The notes below the pieces were generated by a model. That model did not search any database. It was not told the origin of the DNA and worked only from the letters and a program-made list of their open reading frames with translations. Below are positions 36,534 through 46,736 of a stretch of DNA of 64,000 nucleotides, piece after piece; the stretch's first letter is position 1, and each line of letters begins with the position of its first letter. Position numbers and translations under genes: made by a program. Source of the DNA: Piper betle (Eukaryota > Streptophyta > Magnoliopsida > Piperales > Piperaceae); NCBI GenBank assembly GCA_033002965.1, contig JAURVB010002604.1:62001-126000 (forward strand), in the 5' to 3' direction.

Positions 36534-36637
36534 CTGAACATGCATGTCAAATAATAGAGAAAATTTTCAAATAATCTACATAGCAATTTTATTGAAGAAA
36601 CTTATGGAACTGTTTGGTGATTTGTGAAGTGATTTAC

Positions 36638-36773
36638 CCTCCCAAGTAGATCTTCTCTTCAAGGATGAAAGAGCACATGATTGCAACTATGATCATCATC
36701 AAAGGAAGGCTGTGACAAAAAATGGACCACTCTTTTGGATGAACATGGTATGCAATACCAATGACACTATATC
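36638..36773 (-). pseudogene. WAT1-related penultimate exon, frameshifted
   Basis: The exon is bounded by acceptor ATTTCAG (36774-36780) and donor GTAAAT (ending at 36637). It encodes GYSVIGIAYHV, then in a second frame IQKSGPFFVTAF, then back to PLMMIIVAIMCSFILEEKIY-LGG, the conserved 'G-P-x-F-V-x-x-F ... E-x-x-x-L-G' stretch of WAT1-type EamA repeats. Two compensating frameshifts interrupt it. No upstream WAT1 exons were found in the window, so only the 3' end of the gene was captured. Confidence 0.75.
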
Positions 36774-37739
36774 CTGAAATTATTGACCATCAGATGAGAT
36801 GAAAATCTTTATTTCATAAGGAAGAGAGAGAAGCAAGTGGTGAAGGAAAGAAAACAAACATGTGATAAACTTACAATTCTGTTCTATATAACATCTAGGT
36901 GACATTAGCTTCTTGTGTTTGGCAAGTTACTCTCATGTTGTTATCTGTAATTTTCATGTTTCTTATATTAATTTTGTCTAAAATATACATATTATTCAAG
37001 TTGAATGCTTCACTTAATTTATTGTTACATGACAAAGTCAGCAAGTTTAGTTCTATTAGAGTTAGAGGGATCTCTTTTCTGCAGATTAGTAGTTATTTCT
37101 TCTAAAATATTTAAATTAAATTGGTTACTGTGTTTTTGCTTTGTATTCGACTTTTATTGATTGGCAATGAGGGGGAGCATAAGAGTAGTCAGTCATGGTT
37201 GTGACATGGGTTTTTGTAGATCAGTTCTTTATATGATCACAAGTGTTGGGTGAATGGGGGAAAGCCATGGTTGCCATCTAATGTGAACAATATGGAAATA
37301 TTTTGTGACAATGGTATGTTACTAATAACCCCAATTTTGACCTTTAATTCTGTTCGGAGAGTGCTCATCTTTCTTTTTGAGAGGGAAATGACTTCCATCT
37401 ATAGTCTGCGGTAAAATGACAAATGATAGTCTGCTGACTTTCCTGATTTTTGAATTAAAAACAAGTGAAACTTGTTCATGCACAACTTTTAGATAGTTCT
37501 AACATGCGGAGTTGAAGATCATATAATTAGTGAAGAAAATTTCGGATGAATATTTTGCATGTGTTTATTTATTGTAAAATACGAATCTTCATATTATATC
37601 TAACATGTGTTACGTATGAACAATGTGATTTTTTTACGAGAAAGATTTGGTTAACTTTGACTCTAAAAGATATCTTTTACCTTTTCATTTCATCTTTTAT
37701 TAAACAGATTTTGGTAAAGTAATATTAAGCAATATACCT

Positions 37740-38155
37740 TTGGGGTTTTTCTAAAAAAACTGTCAATTGATGGTGTAGGCCAATAAACTTTTTACCAAAA
37801 TAAAAACTACTATCAGTTTTACCATCAACGTGATTTGATGGTAAAGAAGCTGAGGTATGAACAAAAATTTACTGTCAGTTTTACCATCGCAACTGCTTGA
37901 TGATAATGAACTATATTGAGGGCTTCATATTTGCGCTGCTGCCAATTTTTTGTTGATGGGAAAGCACTACTACCATCAAAATTTGATTTTGACGTAAAGC
38001 TACCTTCAAAAAATACTTAACAGTTACTTTTGCGTGCAAATACCTAGCTCCAAACTATTACTGTTAATTTCGTTGACGGTAAAGCATTTTATCATCAAAA
38101 TATGGCTTTAACCATCAAATAATTTTCGACGGTAATACATTTGCTTCTTGTAGTG
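37740..38155. repeat. CACTA right subterminal repeat zone
   Basis: At least eight occurrences of 'accatcaa', 'gacggtaa' or close variants occur in both orientations, ending cttcttgtagtg. It mirrors the zone at 34240-34400. Such arrays are TNPA-type transposase-accessory binding sites in known CACTA elements. Confidence 0.7.
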
Positions 38156-38160
38156 TAAGC

Positions 38161-38522
38161 CCCCCCACCCATCCTCTCCTCTCCCGTCATAGTTCGTCCA
38201 TGATCCCCTCCCAACCGGAGTGGATCTTACATGTCCAAAGAACATGTGTAAATGAGGTATTTTCATTATCAACGTACAAACTCATTTGCGGGCCACACTT
38301 ATAATGTCTCAACCCGGTTCCACAAAGAACCAGACCAGCGGTGTTATTGTTAAATCATTTGAGTACATTTTAAAATTTATTTATGATAAATATTATTAAG
38401 AAATAGCGTTGAAAACACAATAAAACCTAGTAAAATCCCCGTAATCTTTAAATTGTCCTAATGTCTTTGTGTTGGAAATCAGTTTAAAAATAGAGGTAAG
38501 TAATCCTAGTGACTATACATAC
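38161..38522. other. Non-coding DNA flanking the CACTA element
   Basis: It begins with cccacccatcctctcct, a near copy of the sequence just left of the CACTA TSD (34148-34165). The remainder is AT-rich LTR-like DNA with no coding signal. Confidence 0.4.
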
Positions 38523-39887
38523 TGTAATGACCCGTCATTTTCATAATATTGTGGGACTAGCTGGCTAGGCGTTACTCGAAATTATACCAAACCAACCCTG
38601 TAACGACCAGCCCTAACCAAATCAGGCGTTACTTATATGTTACATGATTTTTATTAAAACCATAAGTATGACTCATTCAAAGTAAATTATGGTTAGTCAA
38701 GACATAATAATAATAGTTCCACAGTCTTGGATCGTTTCCCAAAGCCACATGTATAACACAAGAACATTAAAGGAAGTCCAATTTATTATCCATTCTCCTA
38801 CCCTGAGTTCGTAAAAGAACCACCAACCATACTTTCATTCTTCCTGTGAGCTCAAATCAAACAATCTTGATTAGCCTACATACCCATGTCGGGATCAAGC
38901 TCAATGTAGTTCTATAGGCTCTCAGGTCATTCTGAGATTAAAAGTTTGTCTCCTAGTTCATTCTGAGATTTAGGTGGTCTCTGAGGTCATTCTGAGATTA
39001 GTCATTATTAGCTATCAGGTCCATTCTGACATGTCTATTATTGGCTGTCAGGTCCATTCTGACATATCCATTTTTTGCTGTCAGGTCCATTCTGACATAT
39101 CCATTTTTGGCTGTTAGGTCTATTCTGACATGTCCATTATTAGCTGTCAGGTCCATTCTGACATATCCATTATTGGCTATCAGGTCCATTCCGACATGTC
39201 CATTATTGATTATCAGGTCCATTCTGACATGTCCATTATTGGTGGTGAGGTCTATTTTTACATATCCATTATTGGTTGTCAGATCCATTCTGACATGTCC
39301 ATTAACAAAATAACTAAGCAATTCAAAGAATCCCAATAATTCTTGCCAATCGAAGGATGAAGCAAAGCAGCACACCCACAACAAAACCCCCAAAGACTCG
39401 CAGCAGTTCATACCAAGCAGTCAACAAGAACCCCATGCATATGACGCTAGGGATCTAGCAACTTAGCAGGGCATCTCCAACAAACCTTGCATGCAAGAAT
39501 CCTAATGGAAACAAATAAGATGAGGGATGAAATACTCACGCAGAAATGGGGAAGTCACCTAGGAAGGAGAGGAGGCAAGAAGAATTTGACGGCTAGGAAG
39601 AAGTTTTTTTTCCCCCCATCAATGATCCCCTCCTCCTGCATATATATACACTTCAACCATTCCCTCCATTAAATACTCATACCCCATCATCCATAGGTAT
39701 TTTCTAGGTTCAACGAGCCCCTTCATTAAATTCTCACACCCTATCATCTATTCAAGAATAGGTATTTTCTAGGTGACCTTAAGTCGAACCATGACCGGTC
39801 AACTTGATAACCAACCATATTGGTTCATCGATATTTATTTCATATTATTTAGGTTCGAGTCTTGTAATAAAAATCATGATTTTTACA
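38523..39887 (-). mobile_element. Solo LTR, family B
   Basis: A 1365-bp LTR on the minus strand. Its ends (start TGTAAAAATCATG, end GGGTCATTACA) and body match the LTRs of the gag-only element at 41888-46679. The TSD is catac (38518-38522) / catat (39888-39892), 4/5. Inside is a 33-bp minisatellite (38998-39305) that those other LTRs lack. No internal region is attached, so it is a solo LTR. It sits inside the family A2 internal DNA at 39888-41036. Confidence 0.85.
38998..39305 (-). repeat. 33-bp minisatellite in family B solo LTR
   Basis: About nine or ten tandem 33-bp units of the type 'ttattggctgtcaggtccat' plus 'tctgacatgtcca'. Because 33 is a multiple of three, all frames stay open. The 137-codon minus frame 38998-39411 reads as an 11-residue repeat (N-G-H-V-R-M-D-L-T-A-N) and is judged a by-product, not a gene. 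Confidence 0.88.
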
Positions 39888-41036
39888 CATATAGTAAAAT
39901 AATATAGAGAAAATTCAATACCATAATAATGTAAAATCCTTAACCACTAATATCTAAGTGAAGCGAAGCATCCCCCACAATGACTCCAGCTCCCGAGCAG
40001 GATATAAACAACTTGTTTAAGCACAGGTGGTGACACATATGATGGTGAAACAATACTGAGCTCACACCTATCTCCCGCAATCTAGGGTGAGTCTTTTCAG
40101 AAGTGCTGACTGGCTCTCAAAAGCAATCATTGATATGGTGCCCAATCTTCAGTTGCATCTTGTTAAATATTTGATCTTGTAGGTAATGATGCTCTTAGCC
40201 TCCTCGTCATGTCAAGGCCTTTGTCTGGTAAAGAGAAGCCAAAAATGTTGTCTGGACAGACATAAACTAGTGGAAGAGGGAGAGGCAGTGATGTGCTCAT
40301 GGGAAATTAGGCTCTTCTTGCTACTCATCCTCATCTATAACTATCTCCTGAAAGTGGTCTATCCAAGTCATCTACCCCAAACTCTTATTCATGCTCCAAG
40401 TAATCTAGTGTCTCCATTAGCATAGCTATAGCCTCCATCTACAAAGATTTGTCTAAAGGTCAAAGTTCTCGAAGGTAGACTTCGAACTATAACTGATGGA
40501 TCTGACCAAGGCACTCAATGGTGTAGCTCATGTGTCAGGTAACTCTGTCAACGTCTCCATACTCCAAGATCCAAATGGGTACCATCTCTAAAAACTTCAT
40601 CTCACAATGTACACCATGTCCTAAGGAATGAGGACTGAAATGGTGACATGCAAAAAGACGGACAAGTCTTAAAATATAGTCCTCGGCAGTCCAAGTACTC
40701 CCTGTCACAATTAGACTCGCTAATTGAACATGTGGACACTCAACTTGTCCAAATCTCGGGTACAATAAAAGAGAAGGACGAGTCTCTAAGTCTATCATGA
40801 ATGCCTGTGAGATCCCTATAGGCATCTACTAAAATTCGGATCTCAAATTTATCTACAATTCCTCTATAACTGCTGACACTAAAACATGCACTACTCAGGT
40901 CTGACTTAGTAAGAATCTGCGATCCTAAGAAAAGGCAAAAGGAAATGACCTGCCTGCTTGACTAAGGATAGCTCCACACACTTGCCTCAAACACAAGAGT
41001 TTTCCATCTCAATCGACCAAGACATGGTTCTAATAC
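39888..41036 (-). mobile_element. Internal region of a non-autonomous family A2 element
   Basis: On the minus strand this follows a PBS (TGGTATTAGAACCATG, 41023-41038), so it is the 5' internal part of an LTR element whose 5' LTR begins leftward from 41042. It lacks a recognisable gag or pol. The longest frame, 40535-40825 (MPIGISQAFMIDLETRPSLL...), has no domain I know. It resembles a large retrotransposon derivative (LARD-like) with non-coding cargo. It is interrupted or ended at 39887 by the family B solo LTR and may continue at 38160-38522. Confidence 0.5.
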
Positions 41037-41038
41037 CA
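41023..41038 (-). other. PBS of family A2 element
   Basis: The minus strand TGGTATTAGAACCATG matches the initiator-Met primer site TGGTATCAGAGCCATG at 14 of 16 positions and sits three bases from the LTR end. Confidence 0.8.
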
Positions 41039-41041
41039 AAT

Positions 41042-41415
41042 TGTAACACCCCGACTTTGGTTCATCTAAGAATCGAATTAGAACTATTACGATCGAGTCG
41101 AGTCATGTCTAAATCAATTAATCTATGAGACTTGAACAAAAGCATATTGAAAGACCTCTTGGCATCATGAGAATGGAAGACATTATCAAATATAAATGAA
41201 AACACTTCAAGTATATATAAAAGTATGAAAGAAAACAATGGCATGCTGAGTTCAAGTGTGGGTAGCATCTATTTGCCCTTCCATCAAGCCACCCAACATA
41301 TAAGAACACGAGACTTGCATATATAATAAGAAAAACATCAGAAACAAGTATTACTAGTCCGGAAAATAACTAATACAAGCTGGCTTGTGGAATATGAGAT
41401 TCCACGATGAAGGAA

Positions 41416-41457
<42 letters not shown>

Positions 41458-41887
41458 TTCCCATGTGAACACTCAAAGGGCTTCTATTGAAGAGCCATCA
41501 AATTAGAAACTCAATAGCATCCCTAATTGTGTTGGTGCTATGCCACTCTAGGAAAATGCCTCGTTTGGTAATAAGTGATCCCATTCTCGGGAAAAAGTAC
41601 ATAACCTAAGCCCTCTCCAAACTTCCATATAACGTCTGGTCAAGAGCACAATAACTGAGTACTCTCAGGCAGTTGCCTTCAGTACCCTTTGATACCTCAA
41701 GCCTATACCTGAATTGTACATAACAGTACCTGTCTACTCCATGCTTCTCTAGATATGAGGAAGCTCAAAACATAGAGATGTCAGGATTCATCGAGAATAG
41801 AACAACCCTCTCACTAATCCAGAGTTCACTGTGACATGCATATGCTCCTACTCACTGTATACTCGAGGTCAAATACACCAACTCTCA
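41042..41887 (-). repeat. Family A2 5' LTR, 3' part (continues at 46685-46736)
   Basis: It begins on the + strand TGTAACACCCCGACTTTGG, parallel to the start of 46737-49874, and includes the conserved 'gagtactctcaggcag' block at about 41655. A gag-only element (41888-46679, TSD tctca) is inserted in it. After that insertion it resumes for only about 52 bp before a second family A2 LTR begins. An AT-dinucleotide microsatellite is at 41409-41454. Confidence 0.7.
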
Positions 41888-43616
41888 TGTAAAAACCATG
41901 AAAATTATTACAAGACTCGAACCTAAATATTATGAAATAAATATAGATGAAACGATATGGTTGGTTATCAAGTCGACCGGTCATGGTTCGACTTAAGGTC
42001 ACCTAGAAAATACCTATTCATGAATGGATGATGAGGTGTGAGAATTTAATGAAGGGGTCGTTGAACCTAGGAAATACCAATAGATGATGGGGTGTGAGAA
42101 TTTAATGAAAGGGCTCGTTGAACCTAGGAAATACCAATGGATGATGGGGTATGAGAATTTAATGGAGGGAATGGTTGAAGTGTATATATATGCAGGAGGA
42201 GGGAGTATTTCATCCCTCATCTCCGTCCCAGGCGACCTCCCCATTACTGTGTGAGTATTTCATCCCTCATCTTATTTGTTTCCATTAGGATTCTTGCATG
42301 CAAGGTTTGTTGAAGACGCCCTGCCAAGTTGCTAGATCTCCAGCGTCTTATGCATGAGGTTCTTGTCGATTGCTTAGTTGTTTTGTAAATGGACATGTTA
42401 ATAATTAAATTATCAATTAGATAATGGGGATTTGGATGGGGATAATTAATAATTAATTATCATTAGAATTGCTAAAAATTTAATAAGGAATGAAGACTAA
42501 CATGAACTAATTACATTATTTAAAAATTGATAGTATATTAATCATGTAAGTTGCATGTAGGTTCATGTAAAATAAAATTATACTAATGTATAATTTTATG
42601 CCCTCATTCAGAATAGGGTTCACGGGTCACAGTCAGACGAAATCACAAGTCAGGTACATATAATAGGTAGAACATCGTACTTTCCTTTTTGGTAGCCTAG
42701 GTCGGCCTGAGCCCAGATTCGACCACCATGCACCGAGTGCAACCGGGGTCAAAGAATTGACTCAGTCCGACACAGGGTCGTATTATGTGCGTAAATTGTG
42801 TAATGCATCGACATTGTTTTGGAGTAGTGATAGCCGCCCCATAAAAAGGCTACGGCCGGGGTGAGCGAGGCACAACGATTCCTCCATCGCACTGGAGTGC
42901 AATGATAGCCTCCCCATAAAAAGGCTACGGCCGGGGTGTGTGAGGCAGTGGCACTAGAATTGGCAGTGAGAGCTTCCCCACAAACGGGGCATAGCATTCA
43001 CCTGAGTGCAGTGATAGCCTCCCCATAAAAAGGCTACGGCCGGGGTGTGCGAGGCACTGGCACTAGAATTGGTAGTGAGAGCTTCCCCACAAACAGGGCG
43101 TACCAATCACCCGAGTGCAGTGATAGCTTCCCCACAAAAAGGCTACGGCCGGGGTGTGCGAGGCACTGACACTGGAGGCGGTAGTGGTAGCCTCCCCACA
43201 AAAGGGCTAAGGCCGGGGTGTGCGGATCACAGCGGATACCTCCTCCGCATTGTTTTGGAGTATAGCGGAATTGCTCCACTGCATATTAAAATAAACATAA
43301 GGAGATAGTGGAATGTACTTGATTTGTTTTATCTATTATACTACTTACTGTTGTAATCACTAACGCGGAATTGCCTCCGCAGGTGTGCAGATACGAAAGT
43401 AGGTGATTGACAACCATGGCATGGAGCAAAATAAATATGAGGACTCCTTTTATTATTTATTTGAGAAATAAGTGTGGCTACTAGGAAACGGTCTAAGACT
43501 GTGGGATCTTTATATATGTTTTTGTTAAATAAAAATGTTAGACATATTTGCTTAATTGTGAGTAACACATGGCCAGCTAGGTCCACAATGTTGTGACAAA
43601 TGGCCGGGTTGTTACA
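41888..43616 (+). repeat. Family B 5' LTR
   Basis: A 1729-bp LTR, TGTAAAAACC...GTTGTTACA. It carries three tandem copies of a roughly 58-bp 'gatggggtgtgagaatttaa' repeat (about 42030-42175; the 3' LTR has two). It also carries a GC-rich array of about 108-bp composite units at 42830-43240. A TATA-like tgtatatatatgcagg is at 42179-42194, followed by a leader. Confidence 0.9.
42830..43240 (+). repeat. GC-rich LTR tandem array (108-bp composite units)
   Basis: Repeated 'ggctacggccggggtgtgcg' blocks alternate with 'gagagcttccccacaaac' blocks. An equivalent array is at 45893-46295. It opens artefactual frames on both strands (42749-43308). Confidence 0.88.
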
Positions 43617-43618
43617 GG

Positions 43619-43630
43619 TGGTATCAGAGC
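43619..43630 (+). other. PBS of the gag-only element
   Basis: An exact TGGTATCAGAGC two bases after the LTR, a perfect initiator-Met tRNA primer site. Confidence 0.92.
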
Positions 43631-43796
43631 CTGGTTTCCCAAAAGCTCACATCTTATGACTCAAGTACCTTGTTGAAGAGTCCAATATTTATCTTTCTCC
43701 AATGGGGTATGTCATTAGGGAATTAGTGGACTCACTAAGAAACCGAAGTAAGCATAAAAAAAATTTTTTTTTCAACCATAACGGAATAAATTTTAG

Positions 43797-44962
43797 ATGG
43801 CAGGCACCCGAAGGAAGTCGAGCCAAGCTGCGCAGTCGGACACAAACGTGGAGAGTGTGTTAGGCCAAATTTGACGGCCATACAGGGACTTGCGCAGGCT
43901 TCAGATAATACCAGTTCTGTGATTCAGAACATAGTGCAGCGATTACCGGGATTGGTAACAGGGAATGGAGCTCCAAATTCGGCTGTGGGTCCTAGTAGTG
44001 TCCCAAATGGGGACCAGGGGAGCGCCCAAGAGCGGGTAGGGATAGCTGACCCGGGCGAGCGAGGGGAACTTCCAAACCCAGTGCCACCGGTAGTCCGACA
44101 AGTGGTACTGCTAGTTGGGGATGACAGTGATCGATACACTGTAGAGAAATTCCGGAGGAACGGAGCTGAGGTATTCATTGGTGGGACTGATCCAATGAAG
44201 GCGGAGAGCTGGTTGGACATTACTGAGAAAGCATTTAGAGCTCTCTCTGTGCCTCATCACCATCAGGTGAGGTTGGTGACATGCATGCTTCAGGAGGAAT
44301 CATCCTATTGGTGGAAATCCATGGAGAAGACTGCGTTCCATGAACGGGAGATTTCGTCCATTCCTTGGGCGGAATTTGTAATAGCTCTTAGTGGACAATA
44401 TTTTCCTGAGTCTGTTGTCCAGAAGAAAGCACTGGAATTTGCCACTCTAACTCAGAGGGATGATTCAGTCTGAGAGTATGCAAAAAATTTCTTGCAATTG
44501 GAGAGATTTGCAGCTGGGAGTCTAGCAACTGCTCGGGCTAGAGCAGACAAATTTTTCTGGGGGTTGAAGCCCGAATTGAGGAGTAGGGTTGCTACGGCGC
44601 TAAGAGGCACTATAACCGAAGTGATTGAGGCAGCCACTACTCATGAGTTGATGTACGACTATGTCCGTGCACAGAAACAGGGGAAGGCTACTATGCAAAA
44701 TAAGAATGCCAACCAGGGTAGTAGCAAAAATAGGTCTACAGAACACCAGCAGCAGAACTATCAACGGAAGGTCGATGGGAACCGCAAAAGGAAGTTTCAG
44801 GAGATTCCGTATCGACTATGTAAAATTTGCAACAAGATGCATTCAGGGTTATGCAGTGAGCCTCGTCGGTGCTACATTTGGGGAAGGACGGGACACCTGC
44901 AAAATGAGTGTCGTCAGCCCTTGAAGCAACAACAGGAGCGGCCTGAGATCCCGAAGATATAA
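43797..44962 (+). pseudogene. gag: Ty3/gypsy gag, near-intact
   Basis: The frame starts at ATG 43797 (MAGTRRKSSQAAQSDTNVES), is shifted by one base near 43872 (caaatttgacggcc), then runs open from 43871 to a TGA at 44471. It continues in the same frame to 44962. The retrotransposon-gag domain lies at about 44135-44660 (FIGGTDPMKAESWLDITEKA, then WWKSMEK and FPESVVQKKALEF). The TGA at 44471 sits where family members have Arg (SV-R-EYA), consistent with CGA to TGA deamination. The zinc knuckle C-Y-I-W-G-R-T-G-H-L-Q-N-E-C (about 44872) has Trp in place of the second Cys. Only these three lesions separate it from a full Gag. Confidence 0.9.
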
Positions 44963-45016
44963 TTAATCATGCTTATCATCTTGCTGTTATAATATTTCGG
45001 GGACGAAATATTACTA

Positions 45017-45028
45017 AGCTGGGGAGAC
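45017..45028 (+). other. Polypurine tract of the gag-only element
   Basis: aagctggggagac directly precedes the TGTAAAAACC of the 3' LTR, and 'tttcggggacgaaatatta' lies just upstream. Confidence 0.85.
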
Positions 45029-46679
45029 TGTAAAAACCATGAAAATTATTACAAGACTCGAACCTAAATATTATGAAATAAATATAGATGAACCGATATG
45101 GTTGGTTATCAAGTCGACCGGTCATGGTTCGACTTAAGGTCACCTAGAAAATACCTATTCATGAATGGATGATGGGGTTAATGAAAGGGCTCGTTGAACC
45201 TAGGAAATACCAATAGATGATGGGGTGTGAGAATTTAATGGAGGGAATGGTTGAAGTGTCTATATATGCAGGAGGAGGGAGTATTTCATCCCTCATCTCC
45301 GTCCCAGGCGACCTCCCCATTACTGTGTGAGTATTTCATCCCTCATCTTATTTGTTTCCATTAGGATTCTTGCATGCAAGGTTTGTTGAAGACGCCATGC
45401 CAAGTTGCTAGATCTCCAGCGTCTTATGCATGGGGTTCTTGTCGATTGCTTAGTTGTTTTGTAAATGGACATGTTAATAATTAAATTATCAATTAGATAA
45501 TGGGGATAATTAATAATTAATTATTATTAGAATTTCTAAAAATTTAATAAGGAATGAAGACTAACATGAACTAATTACATTATTTAAAAATTGATAGTAT
45601 ATTAGTCATGTAAGTTGCATGTAGGTTCATGTAAAATAAAATTATACTAATGTATAATTTTATGCCCTCATTCAGAATAGGGTTCATAGGTCACAGTCAG
45701 ATGAAATCACAAGTCAGGTACGTATAATAGGTAGAACATCGTACTTTCCTTTTGGTAGCCTAGGTCGGCCTGAGCCCAGATTCGACCACCATGCACCGAG
45801 TGCAACCGGGGTCAAAGAATTGACTCAGTCCGACACGGGGTCGTATTATGTGCGTAAATTGTGTAATGCATCGACATTGTTTTGGAGTAGTGATAGCCGC
45901 CCCATAAAAAGGCTACGGCCGGGGTGAGCGAGGCACAACGATTCCTCCATCGCACTGGAGTGCAATGATAGCCTCCCCATAAAAAGGCTACGGCCGGGGT
46001 GTGTGAGGCACTGGCACTAGAATTGGCAGTGAGAGCTTCCCCATAAACGGGGCGTAGCATTCACCTGAGTGCAGTGATAGCCTCCCCATAAAAAGGCTAC
46101 GGCCGGGGTGTGCGAGGCACTGGCACTAGAATTGGTAGTGAGAGCTTCCCCACAAACGGGGCGTACCAATCACCTGAGTGCAGTGATAGCTTCCCCACAA
46201 AAAGGCTACGGCTGGGGTGTGCGAGGCACTGGCACTGGAGACGGTAGTGGTAGCCTCCCCACAAAAGGGCTACGGCCGGGGTGTGCGGATCACAGCGGAT
46301 ACCTCCTCCGCATTGTTTTGGAGTATAGCGGAATTGCTCCACCGCATATTAAAATAAACATAAGGAAATAGTGGAATGTACTTGATTTGTTTTATCTATT
46401 ATACTACTTAGTGTTGTAATCACTAACGCGGAATTGCCTCCGCAGGTGTGCAGATACGAAAGTAGGTGATTGACAACCAGGGCATGGAGCAAAATAAATA
46501 TGAGGACTCCTTTTATTATTTATTTGAGAAATAAGTGTGGCTACTGGGAAACGGTCTAAGACTGTGGGATCTTTATATATGTTTTTGTTAAATAAAAATG
46601 TTAGACATATTTGCTTAATTGTGAGTAACACCTGGCCAGCTAGGCCCACAATGTTGTGACAAATGGCTGGGTCGTTACA
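45029..46679 (+). repeat. Family B 3' LTR
   Basis: A 1651-bp LTR, almost identical to 41888-43616 but with one fewer unit of the roughly 58-bp repeat and a few substitutions. It ends GTCGTTACA, followed by TSD tctca. Confidence 0.92.
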
Positions 46680-46684
46680 TCTCA

Positions 46685-46736
46685 GCTCACTAAAAACTCG
46701 ATAAAAACTTTGTATAGGGCTGGAATATACCTTCTT
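46685..46736 (-). repeat. Continuation of the interrupted family A2 LTR
   Basis: cagctcactaaaaactcgat... continues the LTR interrupted at 41887 (compare 'tctcactgaaaactcgat' in the solo LTRs). It is cut by the next LTR at 46737. Confidence 0.65.

Larger units (their letters stand above)
34176..38155. mobile_element. Non-autonomous CACTA transposon with captured host exons
   Basis: The left end CACTTAGAAACGC and the right end (opposite strand) CACTACAAGAAGCAAATG form a degenerate CACTA inverted repeat. The 3-bp TSD TAA flanks both sides (34173-34175 and 38156-38158). Subterminal zones are packed with short motifs of the 'tttgacggtaaa / accatcaa' kind in both orientations (34240-34400 and 37740-38140), the dispersed subterminal repeats that CACTA transposase binds. 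Inside, instead of transposase, are a GC-rich two-exon gene fragment (+, 34480-34970) and the last exons of a WAT1-like gene (minus, 36404-36773). Transposase would have to act in trans. The left TIR is imperfect, so the end is called from TSD plus subterminal repeats. Confidence 0.82.
41888..46679 (+). mobile_element. Gag-only Ty3/gypsy (chromovirus-type) retrotransposon
   Basis: A nearly complete 4792-bp element: 5' LTR 41888-43616, PBS 43619, gag 43797-44959, purine tract 45017-45028, 3' LTR 45029-46679. A perfect 5-bp TSD, tctca, flanks it (41883-41887 and 46680-46684). The LTRs are nearly identical apart from copy number of a roughly 58-bp repeat, so insertion is fairly recent. No protease, RT or integrase sequence exists, so it must use enzymes of an autonomous relative. 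The 'tttcggggacgaaat' motif before the PPT is typical of plant Tekay-type chromoviruses. Confidence 0.92.

Noticed and set aside
38998..39411. 137-codon repetitive protein (11-residue repeats)
   Set aside because: It is a by-product of a 33-bp minisatellite within an LTR; the opposite strand is equally open.
42825..43240. CRISPR-like array
   Set aside because: The units are contiguous tandem repeats without unique spacers, in plant LTR DNA with no cas genes.
42749..43308. Frames of 81-87 codons duplicated at 45812-46371, looking like a conserved gene pair
   Set aside because: They lie in the GC-rich tandem array of the two LTRs; similarity is LTR identity, not gene duplication.
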